Source: a candidate division FCPU426 bacterium
GTDB lineage: Bacteria > Oederibacteriota > Muellerivitia > Muellerivitales > DAHXKG01
NCBI GenBank assembly: GCA_027366525.1
Contig: DAHXKG010000005.1
Coordinates: forward strand, 154,510-218,509
DNA: 64,000 nt
Reading direction: 5' to 3'
The notes under the pieces are model-generated. The model worked only from the letters and a program-made list of their open reading frames with translations, did not search any database and was not told the DNA's origin. The translations under genes and the position numbers were made by a program. Of this stretch, positions 26,803-36,360 are shown in pieces. Position 1 is the first letter of the stretch, and each line of letters opens with the position of its first letter.

Positions 26803-26822
26803 ATTGGGGAAGGAGATAACAA

Positions 26823-27005
26823 ATGGCTAATCCCAAAAGGCGGCATTCCCGTCAACGTCGGGATAAACGACGAACGAATTGGAAAATTAATGTACAATCA
26901 CTTTCAATCTGTCCTCAGTGTAAAAGTGCCAAGCTCCCGCATCGAGTTTGTCCAGTTTGTGGATTTTATAAAGGTAATGAAGTTGTTCACGTTGATGTGG
27001 TTTGA
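26823..27005 (+). CDS. rpmF: 50S ribosomal protein L32
   Basis: This 60-residue basic ribosomal protein has an N-terminal NPKRRHSRQRRDKRR segment and a zinc ribbon made by CPQC and CPVCG. A GGAAGGAG ribosome binding site precedes the ATG. The rpmF-plsX-fab linkage is widely conserved and ties phospholipid precursor supply to ribosome synthesis. Confidence 0.97.
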   Translation: MANPKRRHSRQRRDKRRTNWKINVQSLSICPQCKSAKLPHRVCPVCGFYKGNEVVHVDVV

Positions 27006-27016
27006 ATAAGTGATTT

Positions 27017-28045
27017 ATGAAAATTGCAATTGATGCTATGGGTGGAGATTTTGCACCAAGGGAAATCGTTCAAGGAAGTATTTTGGCTTTGCACGATTCA
27101 GAAATCAAAAGTTTGTCCCAAAATGCTTTGGAAATTATTTTAGTGGGACAAAAAGATAAAATTCAACACGAATTATCATTAATTCATAAGGTCCCATTTG
27201 AAAGATTGTCAATCTTAAATGCCTCTGAAATTGTTGAAATGGACGAATCGCCAGCTCAAGCTTGTAAGCAAAAAAAAGATTCATCAATCATTCGCTGCTG
27301 TGAATTAGTAGGCCAACACACTGCCGATGCCTGTATCTCAGCTGGAAATTCTGGCGCAACGATGGCCGCCTCATTAATAACTTGCGGCCGATTAGAGGGA
27401 GTTTTACGTCCAGCTATTGTTACCATCGTTCCAACGACAAACGGCGTTTCAGTTTTAGTTGATGCAGGAGCCAATGTTGATTGTAAACCCAAGCACCTAT
27501 TACAATTTGCTATTATGGGTGATGTTTTTGCACAAACGGCTTTGAATTTTAAAAATCCTCGAATCGGTCTTCTTTCGATTGGAGAAGAAGAAAGTAAGGG
27601 CAATGATTTGATTTTTAAAACTCAAGAGCTTCTAAAAAAAGCCTCCATTAATTATATTGGGAATGTTGAAGGTCGTGATATTGTGAACGGTCAATGCGAT
27701 GTAATTGTTTGTGATGGTTTTGTGGGTAACGTCGCATTAAAAGCAATTGAAGGGGTTGGAGAACTTGTGTTTAAGTTACTCTCGAAAGAATTGCACTCAA
27801 ACCTAATTACACTTATTGGCACTTTTCTGGCCGCTCCAGCTTTTCGCCGATTTAAACGGACGATTGACTACCGAGAATACGGTGGGGCTCCATTATTAGG
27901 CATTAATGGGTTGAGTATGATTACACATGGGAAGTCTAATGCTTTTGCAATTAAAAATGCAGTACGGGCAACGTTAAGATCGTTGAATAAAAACATAACG
28001 CATGTTTTAGGGGAACGTATTTTGGCGTATGGCCAAGAATTTTAG
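27017..28045 (+). CDS. plsX: Phosphate acyltransferase PlsX
   Basis: PlsX turns acyl-ACP into acyl-phosphate for phosphatidic acid synthesis at the membrane. The 342-residue product has the start IAIDAMGGDFAPREIV, DESPAQACKQKKDSS, AGNSGATMAA, VDAGANVDCKP, and GNVEGRDI. fabH follows 27 nt downstream. Confidence 0.96.
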   Translation: MKIAIDAMGGDFAPREIVQGSILALHDSEIKSLSQNALEIILVGQKDKIQHELSLIHKVPFERLSILNASEIVEMDESPAQACKQKKDSSIIRCCELVGQHTADACISAGNSGATMAASLITCGRLEGVLRPAIVTIVPTTNGVSVLVDAGANVDCKPKHLLQFAIMGDVFAQTALNFKNPRIGLLSIGEEESKGNDLIFKTQELLKKASINYIGNVEGRDIVNGQCDVIVCDGFVGNVALKAIEGVGELVFKLLSKELHSNLITLIGTFLAAPAFRRFKRTIDYREYGGAPLLGINGLSMITHGKSNAFAIKNAVRATLRSLNKNITHVLGERILAYGQEF

Positions 28046-28072
28046 AATGTTAATTCAAGTTAAGGATTACGC

Positions 28073-29056
28073 ATGAATGGCTTAAATACAGGGATCATGG
28101 GGTCAGGCTCATATCTTCCTTCGAAAATTTTGACGAATGCGGATCTTGAAAATATGGTAGAAACGTCAAATGAATGGATTATTGAACGAACAGGTATCCG
28201 TGAGAGACGAATTAGTGAAAAAAATGAATTGAATTCTGACATGGCAGTTCAAGCTGCCAAAATGGCACTTAAAAATTCAAACGTAAACCCAGAAGAATTA
28301 GATTTAATCATTGTTTCTACCATCACGCCAGATCGATTAACGCCTTCCACATCCTGTATTGTGCAAGGTAAATTAAAAGCCATTAATGCCGCAGCATTTG
28401 ATTTATCGGCAGCATGCTCAGGATTTATTTATGCTTTAACTACCGCCAAAGCTTTTATTGAAAGTGGAAACTTCAATAAAGTTCTCGTTATTGGGACAGA
28501 AAAATTATCATCATTTGTAGATTGGAAGGATAGAAGTTCGTGTATTTTATTTGGAGATGGGGCAGGTGCTGTTGTCTTGAGTAAAAATTCAGAGCATTCA
28601 ATCCTTAATACCTATATCCGCGCGGATGGTTCAGAGTCAAATTTATTGAGAATACCAGCTGGAGGATCAGAACTTCCAATAGATGAGAAGCAACTTTTAC
28701 TTCGAACAAACTTTTTAAAAATGGAAGGCAAAGAAACCTTTAAGTTGGGTGTTAAATCCATGACCGAGGCTGTTTTGGAAGTGATTCATCAAGCAAAATT
28801 AAGTCTATCAGATATTGCATTAATTATTCCCCATCAAGCAAATTTAAGAATTATTCAAGCTATCTCAGATCGGTTGAAATTTCCTAGCGAAAAAGTTTTT
28901 ACAAATATCGAACGTTGTGGAAATACTTCGGCGGCTTCAGTAGCCATCGCATTCGATGAGGTCTTAAAAAAACAAATAATTAAAAAAAATGATTATATCG
29001 TGTTAGTGGCATTCGGGGCGGGGACGACAGTAGCTTCACTTTTACTGAGGTGGTGA
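28073..29056 (+). CDS. fabH: 3-oxoacyl-ACP synthase III FabH
   Basis: FabH starts fatty-acid synthesis by condensing acetyl-CoA with malonyl-ACP. The 327 residues contain the catalytic triad of the family: Cys115 in AACSGF, His254 in IPHQAN, and the Asn in CGNTSAAS. The N-terminal SNEWIIERTGIRERR is characteristic. The stop overlaps the likely fabD ATG by one base (TGATG). Confidence 0.96.
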   Translation: MNGLNTGIMGSGSYLPSKILTNADLENMVETSNEWIIERTGIRERRISEKNELNSDMAVQAAKMALKNSNVNPEELDLIIVSTITPDRLTPSTSCIVQGKLKAINAAAFDLSAACSGFIYALTTAKAFIESGNFNKVLVIGTEKLSSFVDWKDRSSCILFGDGAGAVVLSKNSEHSILNTYIRADGSESNLLRIPAGGSELPIDEKQLLLRTNFLKMEGKETFKLGVKSMTEAVLEVIHQAKLSLSDIALIIPHQANLRIIQAISDRLKFPSEKVFTNIERCGNTSAASVAIAFDEVLKKQIIKKNDYIVLVAFGAGTTVASLLLRW

Positions 29057-29955
29057 TGAACTCAACAGCACTAGTTTTCCCTGGTCAAGGTTCTCAATTT
29101 GTGGGAATGGGGAAAAATATTTATCAGCAATTTCCAGAAATCCATTCTTGGTTTAAATTGGCGGATGATGTACTTGGGTTTAAAATTTCTGATATTTGTT
29201 TTGATGGGCCTGAATTAGAACTAAACAAAACATCAATAACACAACCGGCCATTTTATTGATTTCAAAAGTTTTTTTTGAAATTTTCAAGAAACATCAGTG
29301 GAATTTCGAGGCTGTTTCTGGCCATAGTTTGGGAATTTACAGTGCATTGGTAGTTGCAGAAGCAATCAAGTTTGAGGACGCACTTTTATTGGTTCAGTTC
29401 CGTGGACAACTCATGCAAGAAGCAGGTGGCCAAGGGAAAATGGCAGTAATACTTCAGTTGGACATTGAAAAGATTAAAGCGGTATGTCAAATTGCAAGTT
29501 CTGTGGGTGTTGTTGAACCAGCGAATGTCAATTGTCCTGGACAAATCGTGATTGCGGGCGAATCTAAAGCTTTGGAAATGGCTTGCCAAGAAGCTAAAAA
29601 AATGGGAGCGAAACGAGTTTTGGAATTACCAGTAAGTGGGCCATTTCACAGTTCTTTAATGAAATCAGCCGTTTTGCCCTTTTGGGACCGATTGAAAAAA
29701 GTTTCGTTTTCCACGCCGATAAAAAAAGTATATTCTGACACAACGGGGTTAATTCTCTCATCATCGGATAAAATTGTTGAAAATTTAGCACAACAGTTAA
29801 CGACGCCAGTACAGTGGATCAATGTAATTCAAGAAATGGTTCAGGATGGGTATACTAAATTTGTTGAAGTTGGGCCAGGCAAAGTCCTGACAGGCCTCAT
29901 TAAAAAAATAAATGCACAGGTCGAGACAATAAATTTCAATGATATGAATTCTTAG
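29056..29955 (+). CDS. fabD: Malonyl CoA-ACP transacylase FabD
   Basis: FabD loads malonyl groups onto ACP. I chose the ATG at 29056, which overlaps the fabH stop by one base and gives MNSTALVFPGQGSQF; two GTG codons lie just upstream in frame. The active-site serine is in GHSLG (Ser91) and the partner His is in GPFHSS (His198). Length is about 299 residues, normal for the family. fabG starts within 10 nt of its stop. Confidence 0.95.
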   Translation: MNSTALVFPGQGSQFVGMGKNIYQQFPEIHSWFKLADDVLGFKISDICFDGPELELNKTSITQPAILLISKVFFEIFKKHQWNFEAVSGHSLGIYSALVVAEAIKFEDALLLVQFRGQLMQEAGGQGKMAVILQLDIEKIKAVCQIASSVGVVEPANVNCPGQIVIAGESKALEMACQEAKKMGAKRVLELPVSGPFHSSLMKSAVLPFWDRLKKVSFSTPIKKVYSDTTGLILSSSDKIVENLAQQLTTPVQWINVIQEMVQDGYTKFVEVGPGKVLTGLIKKINAQVETINFNDMNS

Positions 29956-29964
29956 GTGGAAACG

Positions 29965-30711
29965 ATGAACCGATTGTTTGAAAATCAAAGTATAGTGATT
30001 ACGGGTGGAGGTCGTGGGATTGGAAAAGCTATCGCTTTTTCCTTTGCGGAGCAAGGTGCATCAATCGCTATTTGTGGAACTAATGAATCAATTTTGAAAG
30101 AAACGGCTTCTGAGTTGGAATCAAAGGGCTGTGTTGTAATGTGGAAGAAAGCAGATGTTTCAATAAAGGAGGATGTGGAAAATTTTTCGGATGAAGTTTT
30201 AAAAAAATTTGATAAGGTAGACATCTTAGTTAATAATGCAGGAATTGCTCGTGATAATTTACTAATTCGTATGAGCGAAGAAGAATGGAATTCGGTGCTG
30301 AATATAAATTTAAAAGGAGCATTTTTAGTTACAAAATCATTAATTCGCCCTATGATGAAAGCACATTATGGAAGAATTATTAATATTGCTTCGGTAATTG
30401 GAATTCGTGGTAATATGGGCCAGGCAAATTATGCTGCATCTAAATCGGGGTTAATTGGATTTTCTAAAACGATAGCGCGTGAGTTCGCGACTCGAAATAT
30501 TACATGTAATGTGATTGCTCCAGGATATATTCAAACAGAGATGACGCATAATTTAGATGAAAAATTAAAAACGAAAATTCTAGAACAAATTCCTTTGGGT
30601 TTTTTAGGCGAGTCATGTGATGTGTCGGAAGCAGTTTTGTTTTTGGCTTCAAAATCTGCTCGATATATTACTGGACAAGTTTTGTGTGTAGATGGAGGAA
30701 TGGTGATTTGA
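29965..30711 (+). CDS. fabG: 3-oxoacyl-ACP reductase FabG
   Basis: This NADPH-dependent short-chain dehydrogenase reduces 3-ketoacyl-ACP. I chose the ATG at 29965, with AGGTGG 4-5 nt upstream; an in-frame GTG at 29956 abuts the fabD stop. The TGGGRGIG cofactor loop is at about residues 13-20, NNAG is present, and the catalytic YxxxK is Tyr156/Lys160. The C terminus YITGQVLCVDGGMVI is typical. Confidence 0.96.
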   Translation: MNRLFENQSIVITGGGRGIGKAIAFSFAEQGASIAICGTNESILKETASELESKGCVVMWKKADVSIKEDVENFSDEVLKKFDKVDILVNNAGIARDNLLIRMSEEEWNSVLNINLKGAFLVTKSLIRPMMKAHYGRIINIASVIGIRGNMGQANYAASKSGLIGFSKTIAREFATRNITCNVIAPGYIQTEMTHNLDEKLKTKILEQIPLGFLGESCDVSEAVLFLASKSARYITGQVLCVDGGMVI

Positions 30712-30758
30712 AGAAATTAGATAAATGAAAACTTATGTTGGTTAAAGGAGGCAGAACA

Positions 30759-30995
30759 ATGGCGTTAGAAGATAAAGTGAAGGAAATTATTGTTGATCAA
30801 TTAGGAGTTGAAGCAGATCAAGTAAAGCCGGAAGCGTCATTTATTGAGGATTTAGGAGCTGATTCACTGGATACAGTTGAATTGGTTATGGCGTTTGAAG
30901 AAGAATTTGATATTGAAATTCCAGATGAAGATGCGGAAAAAATTAAAAAAGTCAGTGATGCAATCAATTATATAAAGTCTAAGGTTTCAGAATAA
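30759..30995 (+). CDS. acpP: Acyl carrier protein
   Basis: This small acidic carrier of 78 residues has the phosphopantetheine attachment site DSLDTVEL (Ser36). ATG 30759 is chosen because AAAGGAGG sits 6-7 nt upstream; the in-frame upstream extension is not ACP-like. It lies between fabG and fabF, as in many bacteria. Confidence 0.97.
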   Translation: MALEDKVKEIIVDQLGVEADQVKPEASFIEDLGADSLDTVELVMAFEEEFDIEIPDEDAEKIKKVSDAINYIKSKVSE

Positions 30996-31020
30996 TTTTA
31001 TTTTTATATTGGAGGGATAT

Positions 31021-32262
31021 GTGAAGCGGGTTGTAATAACAGGGATAGGTGCTATTACGCCGGTTGGCAACACTCCAAGTACTTTTTTCCAAAATATTAT
31101 TGATGGGAAAAGTGGTTTGGGTTTAGTAAGCCATTTTGATACCACCAATTTTAAATGTAAAGTTGGGGCTCAAGTAAAGGATTTTGAACCCGAAGAATTT
31201 GGTATAGAAAAAAAAGATGTGAAGAAGATGGATCGATTTGTGCAATTTGCTGTTGCGACAAGTCTTCAAGCTGTAAAAGATGCTAATTTGGATTTATCAA
31301 AAGAAGATGCGACTCGTGTTGGGGTTCTTATTGGATCTGGGATAGGCGGCTTGCCAATCTTGGAAAAACAACATATGCGTCTTCTTCAAGAAGGACCCGA
31401 TCGCGTAAGCCCCTTTTTAATTCCGATGCTAATTATAAATATGGCTTCGGGTATGGTTGCAATTTATTTAGGAGCCAAGGGACCTAGTACAGCCACAGTG
31501 TCTGCTTGTGCATCAGGAGCCCATGCTATTGGGGAAGCAGTTCGATGGATACAAAGAAATGATGCCGATGTGGTCATTGCAGGGGGAACGGAAGCTTGTA
31601 TAACTGCACTAGGTTATGCTGGATTTGAAAATATGCATGCGCTTTGTGTCGATTCGAATGACAACCCCACGCGGGCGAGTCGACCATTTAATAAAACTCG
31701 ATCAGGGTTTGTAATGGGAGAAGGGGCTGGAATTGTCGTATTAGAATCATTGGATCATGCATCAAAAAGAAATGCAAAAATTTATGCTGAAGCAATTGGA
31801 TATGGGATGTCATCCGATGCATATCATATTACGTCGCCAGCCGAAAATGGAGCGGGTGCTGTTCAGGCGATGACATTAGCTTTAAAAGATGCACAGGTTA
31901 ATCCAAGCGAAATAGGATATGTCAATGCACACGGTACATCGACCATATACAATGATAAATTTGAAACTATAGCGATTAAAACTGTTTTTGGCGATCATGC
32001 GTTTACTGTTCCGATATCATCTACCAAATCTACTACGGGACATTTATTGGGAGCTGCTGGTGGAATCGAGTATATTGCGTGTATTTGTGCGATGATTTCT
32101 GGCGTATTGCCACCAACGATTAACCTTGATGAGCCCGACCCGGAGTGCGATTTGAATTTTATTCCAAATAATAAACGTGAACAATCTGTAAATATTTGTC
32201 TTTCAAACTCATTTGGGTTTGGGGGGCACAACGTTTCTTTAATCGTTAAAAAATTCAGTTGA
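31021..32262 (+). CDS. fabF: 3-oxoacyl-ACP synthase II FabF
   Basis: FabF is the main elongating condensing enzyme. I chose the GTG at 31021 (MKRVVITGIGAITPVG) because GGAGGG lies just upstream; a TTG at 31009 overlaps that site. The catalytic residues are Cys163 (SACASGAH), His304 (NAHGTST) and His341 (TTGHLLGAAGG). Length 413 residues is standard. rnc follows within 6-12 nt. Confidence 0.96.
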   Translation: MKRVVITGIGAITPVGNTPSTFFQNIIDGKSGLGLVSHFDTTNFKCKVGAQVKDFEPEEFGIEKKDVKKMDRFVQFAVATSLQAVKDANLDLSKEDATRVGVLIGSGIGGLPILEKQHMRLLQEGPDRVSPFLIPMLIINMASGMVAIYLGAKGPSTATVSACASGAHAIGEAVRWIQRNDADVVIAGGTEACITALGYAGFENMHALCVDSNDNPTRASRPFNKTRSGFVMGEGAGIVVLESLDHASKRNAKIYAEAIGYGMSSDAYHITSPAENGAGAVQAMTLALKDAQVNPSEIGYVNAHGTSTIYNDKFETIAIKTVFGDHAFTVPISSTKSTTGHLLGAAGGIEYIACICAMISGVLPPTINLDEPDPECDLNFIPNNKREQSVNICLSNSFGFGGHNVSLIVKKFS

Positions 32263-32268
32263 TTTGGT

Positions 32269-32988
32269 TTGGTATTGGATAAAACTCGATTAAAAAATTT
32301 ACGAGAATTTTCAAAACTCCTAAAAATTCCTTTGAAAAATGCTGCTATTTTCAATAATGCTTTAACACATAAATCGTACGCATATGAGTTAGGCACACCC
32401 TCGCTGAACAACGAACGGCTTGAGTTTTTAGGAGATGCCGTTTTGGGATTAGTGATCAGTGAACATCTTTTTTTTACATATCCTTCTTTAAAAGAAGGGG
32501 AAATGTCAAAAATTAAATCAATCATTGTGAGTGCAAGCATTTTAGGCGAAAAAGCTAAAGAAATTCATTTAAATGAGTTTATTCTACTGGGAAAAGGAGA
32601 AGAAAAATCAGGCGGGCGAGTTCGATCTGTCCTTTTAGCAGACACATTAGAGGCAGTTATCGGAGCAACCTACTTGATTGGAGGCTTCAAGCTGGCACAA
32701 AAACTCATATTGACTTTATTTGGTAGCGAGATTTCTAAAGCGGCGAATGGAGAAATCAAGAAAGACTATAAAACTCAATTACAAGAATTCATTCAGAAAA
32801 GTTATGGAGAAGTTCCGAAATATCAAATTGAAGAAGCAACAGGGCCGGATCATAATCGAACGTTCAGGATAAGCTGTCAAATTAGGGGTCAAAAAATATC
32901 CTCGGGTGTAGGCAAAAGTAAAAAGGATGCAGAGCAACAAGCGGCGCAGATGGCTTATTTAAAAATTACATCTAAGTCCATGGAATAA
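32269..32988 (+). CDS. rnc: Ribonuclease III
   Basis: RNase III cuts double-stranded RNA, including rRNA precursors. The 239-residue product has the catalytic signature NERLEFLGDAVLGL, the second acidic site in LADTLEAVIGATY, and a C-terminal dsRNA-binding domain (about 165-235: DYKTQLQEFIQ, VGKSKKDAEQQAAQMA). There is no ATG at the start; TTG codons at 32269 and 32275 both fit and neither has a strong ribosome binding site. The fab-rnc order is common. Confidence 0.95.
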   Translation: MVLDKTRLKNLREFSKLLKIPLKNAAIFNNALTHKSYAYELGTPSLNNERLEFLGDAVLGLVISEHLFFTYPSLKEGEMSKIKSIIVSASILGEKAKEIHLNEFILLGKGEEKSGGRVRSVLLADTLEAVIGATYLIGGFKLAQKLILTLFGSEISKAANGEIKKDYKTQLQEFIQKSYGEVPKYQIEEATGPDHNRTFRISCQIRGQKISSGVGKSKKDAEQQAAQMAYLKITSKSME

Positions 32989-33028
32989 GGGCAATATTTA
33001 AATAAAATTGAAGGAAGGATAAGCAAAA

Positions 33029-33280
33029 ATGAAATCACTTGCTCAAACCATATTTGTGGTTTTTTTGGGTGCTATTTTAGGTGGATATCTAGGGGCGTTA
33101 ATGGGCGTTTTAGTTCCGACGGGTATTCTTCACAAGATTTTTGTTATAGGGATTCCATTAGGCTTGAGCCAGCCTTTAGTGATTAATTTAAAAGTATTAG
33201 TACTTACATTTGGATTTCGTTTATTTATCAATTTAATGAGTATAGTAGGAATGTTAATTGCATATACCACCATGCGGTAA
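33029..33280 (+). CDS. DUF4321 family small membrane protein
   Basis: This 83-residue, very hydrophobic protein has two to three predicted membrane segments (about 5-30, 38-50, 55-80) and glycine-rich turns (GAILGGYLGALMG). Its closing LTFGFRLFINLMSIVGML pattern matches the DUF4321 family, whose function is unknown. It has a strong GGAAGGA ribosome binding site and lies directly before maf; the two genes are often adjacent in Firmicute-like genomes. Confidence 0.75.
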   Translation: MKSLAQTIFVVFLGAILGGYLGALMGVLVPTGILHKIFVIGIPLGLSQPLVINLKVLVLTFGFRLFINLMSIVGMLIAYTTMR

Positions 33281-33285
33281 AAGTC

Positions 33286-33870
33286 ATGGAGAATTTTATT
33301 TTTTTAGCATCAACCTCGCAACGTCGAAAAGAAATTTTCGAATGGATGGGTATTCCGTTTAAATGCGTTCATCCACTTCAAAAAAAAGAAATTCAATATC
33401 CAGGTGAAACGGCCGTATCTTTAACGCAACGTTTAGCTGTCGAAAAAGGGAAGTCGGTTTTGAAACGCTGCAAGGGGAAATGGATTTTAAGTGCCGATAC
33501 AGTTGTGACAATTCAAAATGAGGTTTTTGGGAAACCTGATACATGTGAGCATGCCCAAAAAACTTTGATGAAGTTACGCGGTCAAGAACATAGGGTTGTA
33601 ACAAGTGTTGCGCTATTTAGTGTTTACGGAAAACTGGTCGATTTATTTACCGAGATTAGCCGGGTTCAGTTTAAAAATTTTAGTTCTAACACATTAAAAA
33701 ATTACTTGAATTCTGGAGAATCACTGGATAAAGCAGGCGCATATGGAATACAAGGCAAGGGCAAGGATTTGATTGCAGAAATTCAGGGTGATTTTTTTAA
33801 TGTAATAGGACTTCCCATTAATAAAACAATGCGTTGTTTGAAAAAACGTTGTGATTTTTTAAAAAAATAA
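33286..33870 (+). CDS. maf: Maf-family nucleotide pyrophosphatase
   Basis: Maf proteins hydrolyse dTTP, UTP or modified nucleotides and affect division or septum formation when overproduced. The 194-residue protein has the family start LASTSQRRKEIFEWMG, a central ILSADTVVTIQNEVFGKP and GAYGIQGKG. The gene converges with the minus-strand PpiD-like gene; the 188-bp gap between them holds no clear terminator. Confidence 0.92.
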   Translation: MENFIFLASTSQRRKEIFEWMGIPFKCVHPLQKKEIQYPGETAVSLTQRLAVEKGKSVLKRCKGKWILSADTVVTIQNEVFGKPDTCEHAQKTLMKLRGQEHRVVTSVALFSVYGKLVDLFTEISRVQFKNFSSNTLKNYLNSGESLDKAGAYGIQGKGKDLIAEIQGDFFNVIGLPINKTMRCLKKRCDFLKK

Positions 33871-34058
33871 ACTTATTAAAATTTCAATTCACTTAGTTCA
33901 ACGTGGTATCACGCTTAAAGAAGAAATGTAACTTTATAGTACTTTTGACGGACCTTGAAAAAGTTGTGTTTCACATCCAGCCCAAATTGCGATGGGAAAA
34001 CCCAACGCATGAACGTCAAAGAGATACGGGTTAATCCTTTTAAGCAATTTTAAAATAA

Positions 34059-35519
34059 TTATATTGCTAAAGAATTAATATTAATTTTTAAAATCTTTCT
34101 TTGGGTTTTTAAATACGTATGAATCCATTCCTTGGATTCATAATTCTTGAACTTTTGGCGAATTTTCATTGCATTTTTTTTAATAAAGGCAGCGGTAATA
34201 GCGTAGTTGTGAACTTGGTTGATGATAAAAAAGTAAACATTGTTATTGATGGCGATGGGGCCTTTCCAGCTGTTGGGATATAAAGTTGCAAGACGTGTGC
34301 TGGCTTGGGTTGAATTTGGAATACCTAAAATGGGATGAAGGGGTTTAAACCATGCGGTGGTTTTTAATTTTAAATGGAATTGCTTGAAAACCTTTTTGGG
34401 GTTTTCACCGGATTGCATTTTTTCTTTGATTGAAAGACTAAGTTGTTCCATCTTCTGAAGCGCTTTTTGTTTTCGATACATAGCAAGAATTAATGGATAG
34501 GCAGAATGAAAGGTGCTGTGATACGCTGCTCGGAATTTTTGCACTTGAATCAATTGATACCCATATTGTGTAAGGATAGGTTCGGAAACTTCCATGGGTT
34601 TTAAATTGAAAATAACTTTTTTGAGCGCAGGAAGACTAATACTTTTTGAACTGACCCATCCAATTTCTCCTCCGTTTTTGGCAGTGACATCTTGTGAATA
34701 GAGTTTTGCAGCTTTTGAAAAACCAATTTTCCGTGAAACAATCAGGTTTCTATAATTAAGTAATGTTTTTTTAATAGCGATTTTTTCGGCTTGTGTAGCG
34801 CCCGGGTTAATTGGAAGAAAAATGGCCCGAATTTTAGCTTGTTCAGGATGATCAATTAACGATCTTTTTTTGGCATAAAAAACTCTTAATTTATTTTTGC
34901 TGATTGAAATGTTTTTTTCAAAGTTGGGTAATTTTAAAACAATATAATCGGCTTTGAGAGCTCGATTGAAAAAATGTGCAAATGTTTGTAAATCCAAGGG
35001 AGAGTATATGAGACTGCTTAATAGCAACGCTTCTGTTTTCTGAACTAAAAGATCTTTGCGAACACTGGATTCATATTCTGCTGGTGTGAGGTTGTTTTGT
35101 TCTAGAATTTGTAAATATCGCATTTTACTAAATTGGCCATCTGGATTTTGAAATATTTTGGTTTGCTGAATGTTATTGGCGAGATCAACTTTGGAAACCT
35201 TCAAATTCAATTGTTGAGCAGTGTTAATAAGTATGGCTTGATCGATTAAACGGTTAAGAATATTTTTGCGTAATGTTTTTAATTCTAAGTGAGATGGATT
35301 GATGTCTTCATTATATAACTGGTTTTCCATCCCTTGATAAACGCGATTGAATTGGTTGGTGGTGATTGGGATTTGGCCAACTTGAGCAATCAAATTTGGG
35401 TTTTGAGTCGAGCCATGGTATTCCATCCCCCAAGCTAAAAAAATTGTTCCTATGAATAAACCAACTAAAGACCATAGAATAAAATGCATTACTTTTTTAT
35501 CACGCAATTGCCGCATCAT
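34059..35519 (-). CDS. Membrane-anchored PpiD/SurA-like peptidyl-prolyl isomerase
   Basis: Probably an envelope folding factor anchored in the inner membrane and facing the periplasm. An N-terminal anchor (FILWSLVGLFIGTIFLAWGM, about residues 13-32) is followed by a SurA-N/PpiD-type helical domain, then a parvulin domain (about 220-330) with the conserved GGEIGW and QYGYQLIQVQK segments. I chose the ATG at 35519 because GGAGG lies 8 nt upstream; the in-frame ATG at 35534 overlaps that site. The product has 486 residues with many Lys. It is one of two minus-strand genes and diverges from the zinc-ribbon gene. Confidence 0.85.
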   Translation of the reverse strand: MMRQLRDKKVMHFILWSLVGLFIGTIFLAWGMEYHGSTQNPNLIAQVGQIPITTNQFNRVYQGMENQLYNEDINPSHLELKTLRKNILNRLIDQAILINTAQQLNLKVSKVDLANNIQQTKIFQNPDGQFSKMRYLQILEQNNLTPAEYESSVRKDLLVQKTEALLLSSLIYSPLDLQTFAHFFNRALKADYIVLKLPNFEKNISISKNKLRVFYAKKRSLIDHPEQAKIRAIFLPINPGATQAEKIAIKKTLLNYRNLIVSRKIGFSKAAKLYSQDVTAKNGGEIGWVSSKSISLPALKKVIFNLKPMEVSEPILTQYGYQLIQVQKFRAAYHSTFHSAYPLILAMYRKQKALQKMEQLSLSIKEKMQSGENPKKVFKQFHLKLKTTAWFKPLHPILGIPNSTQASTRLATLYPNSWKGPIAINNNVYFFIINQVHNYAITAAFIKKNAMKIRQKFKNYESKEWIHTYLKTQRKILKININSLAI

Positions 35520-35754
35520 GCTGAAATCCTCCATGATTTTTGAAAATGGGTGGTGTATTTTATCATAAAAAAAAGAATTCTAAAACAATTTGATATTAAT
35601 AAAAGTATACGTTTAATAGGACATAATTAAGACATATAATTTGATAAATTAAAATAGTGGTAAAAGCGTTTAAAATAAAATCGTTAAATCTCTTGAATAT
35701 CATTACTCATATGGTATATTTAAAAAAATATTGAGTTTGAAAGGCTTTTTAAAT

Positions 35755-36216
35755 ATGAAGTGTGTGCAATGTGGAACTCAAAACGAACCTCAAAATAAGT
35801 TTTGTATTGAGTGCGGAACGGCTTTGGTAGAATCTACTGCCCAAAAATATGTTATACCTTATTCGCGATTGGTTGGACAAGAAGTACCAGTGCTGTTTTT
35901 ATTTGATGAATTAGGCCGAATTGCTGGAATTGTAAATCCATCACAAAAAATAATTGATGAGCATAAAATGGACGGAGTTTTACAGAAGGTGGTCATTTTA
36001 GAACCAACGGGTCAGGTGAAATCCAAGGGTAGTGAAATCGATACACTTTTAACGTTTATACAACAAAGTAAAGAGTTTTTAGGTGAGAAATATAATGCAG
36101 ATGAGTTTTCTCAAATGTCGCCGGGTGATTTAAAAAAAGTCTATCTGCATTTGTTTGAACAGATTTTAGAATACAAATCTAAACGTCAAAATTCTTTAAA
36201 ATCCTCGAATTCTTAA
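35755..36216 (+). CDS. Zinc-ribbon protein of unknown function upstream of mreB
   Basis: The function is not recognised. The 153-residue product opens with a zinc ribbon, MKCVQCGTQN and FCIECGTAL (two CxxC pairs within 20 residues). A small alpha/beta region follows (VPVLFLFDELGRIAGIV), then a charged helical C terminus. ATG at 35755 is used because it puts the ribbon at the N terminus; a TTG at 35731 is in frame but adds only a few residues. It lies 144 nt before mreB on the same strand. It has no membrane segment. Confidence 0.6.
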   Translation: MKCVQCGTQNEPQNKFCIECGTALVESTAQKYVIPYSRLVGQEVPVLFLFDELGRIAGIVNPSQKIIDEHKMDGVLQKVVILEPTGQVKSKGSEIDTLLTFIQQSKEFLGEKYNADEFSQMSPGDLKKVYLHLFEQILEYKSKRQNSLKSSNS

Positions 36217-36258
36217 ATTCAATTTAATACTTATGTTTTACAAGTAGTTTGAATTTTA

Positions 36259-36286
36259 TTGATTTATTACGTTTTTGAATTATGTT
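36259..36286 (+). promoter_or_regulatory. Possible promoter for the mreBCD operon
   Basis: TTGATT (36259-36264) and TATGTT (36281-36286) are 16 bp apart, in the 144-bp gap before mreB. The match is partial. Confidence 0.3.
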
Positions 36287-36360
36287 AGACTTTCATGATT
36301 GATGGATGAAGTTGTGAAAAACGAACAAATTACTTAAAGATAATTAATGGAGGATTACTA

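Noticed and set aside
33895..33920. Short palindrome-like CGTGGTATCACG after maf
   Set aside because: Only a four-base stem with no T-run; not a credible terminator or operator.
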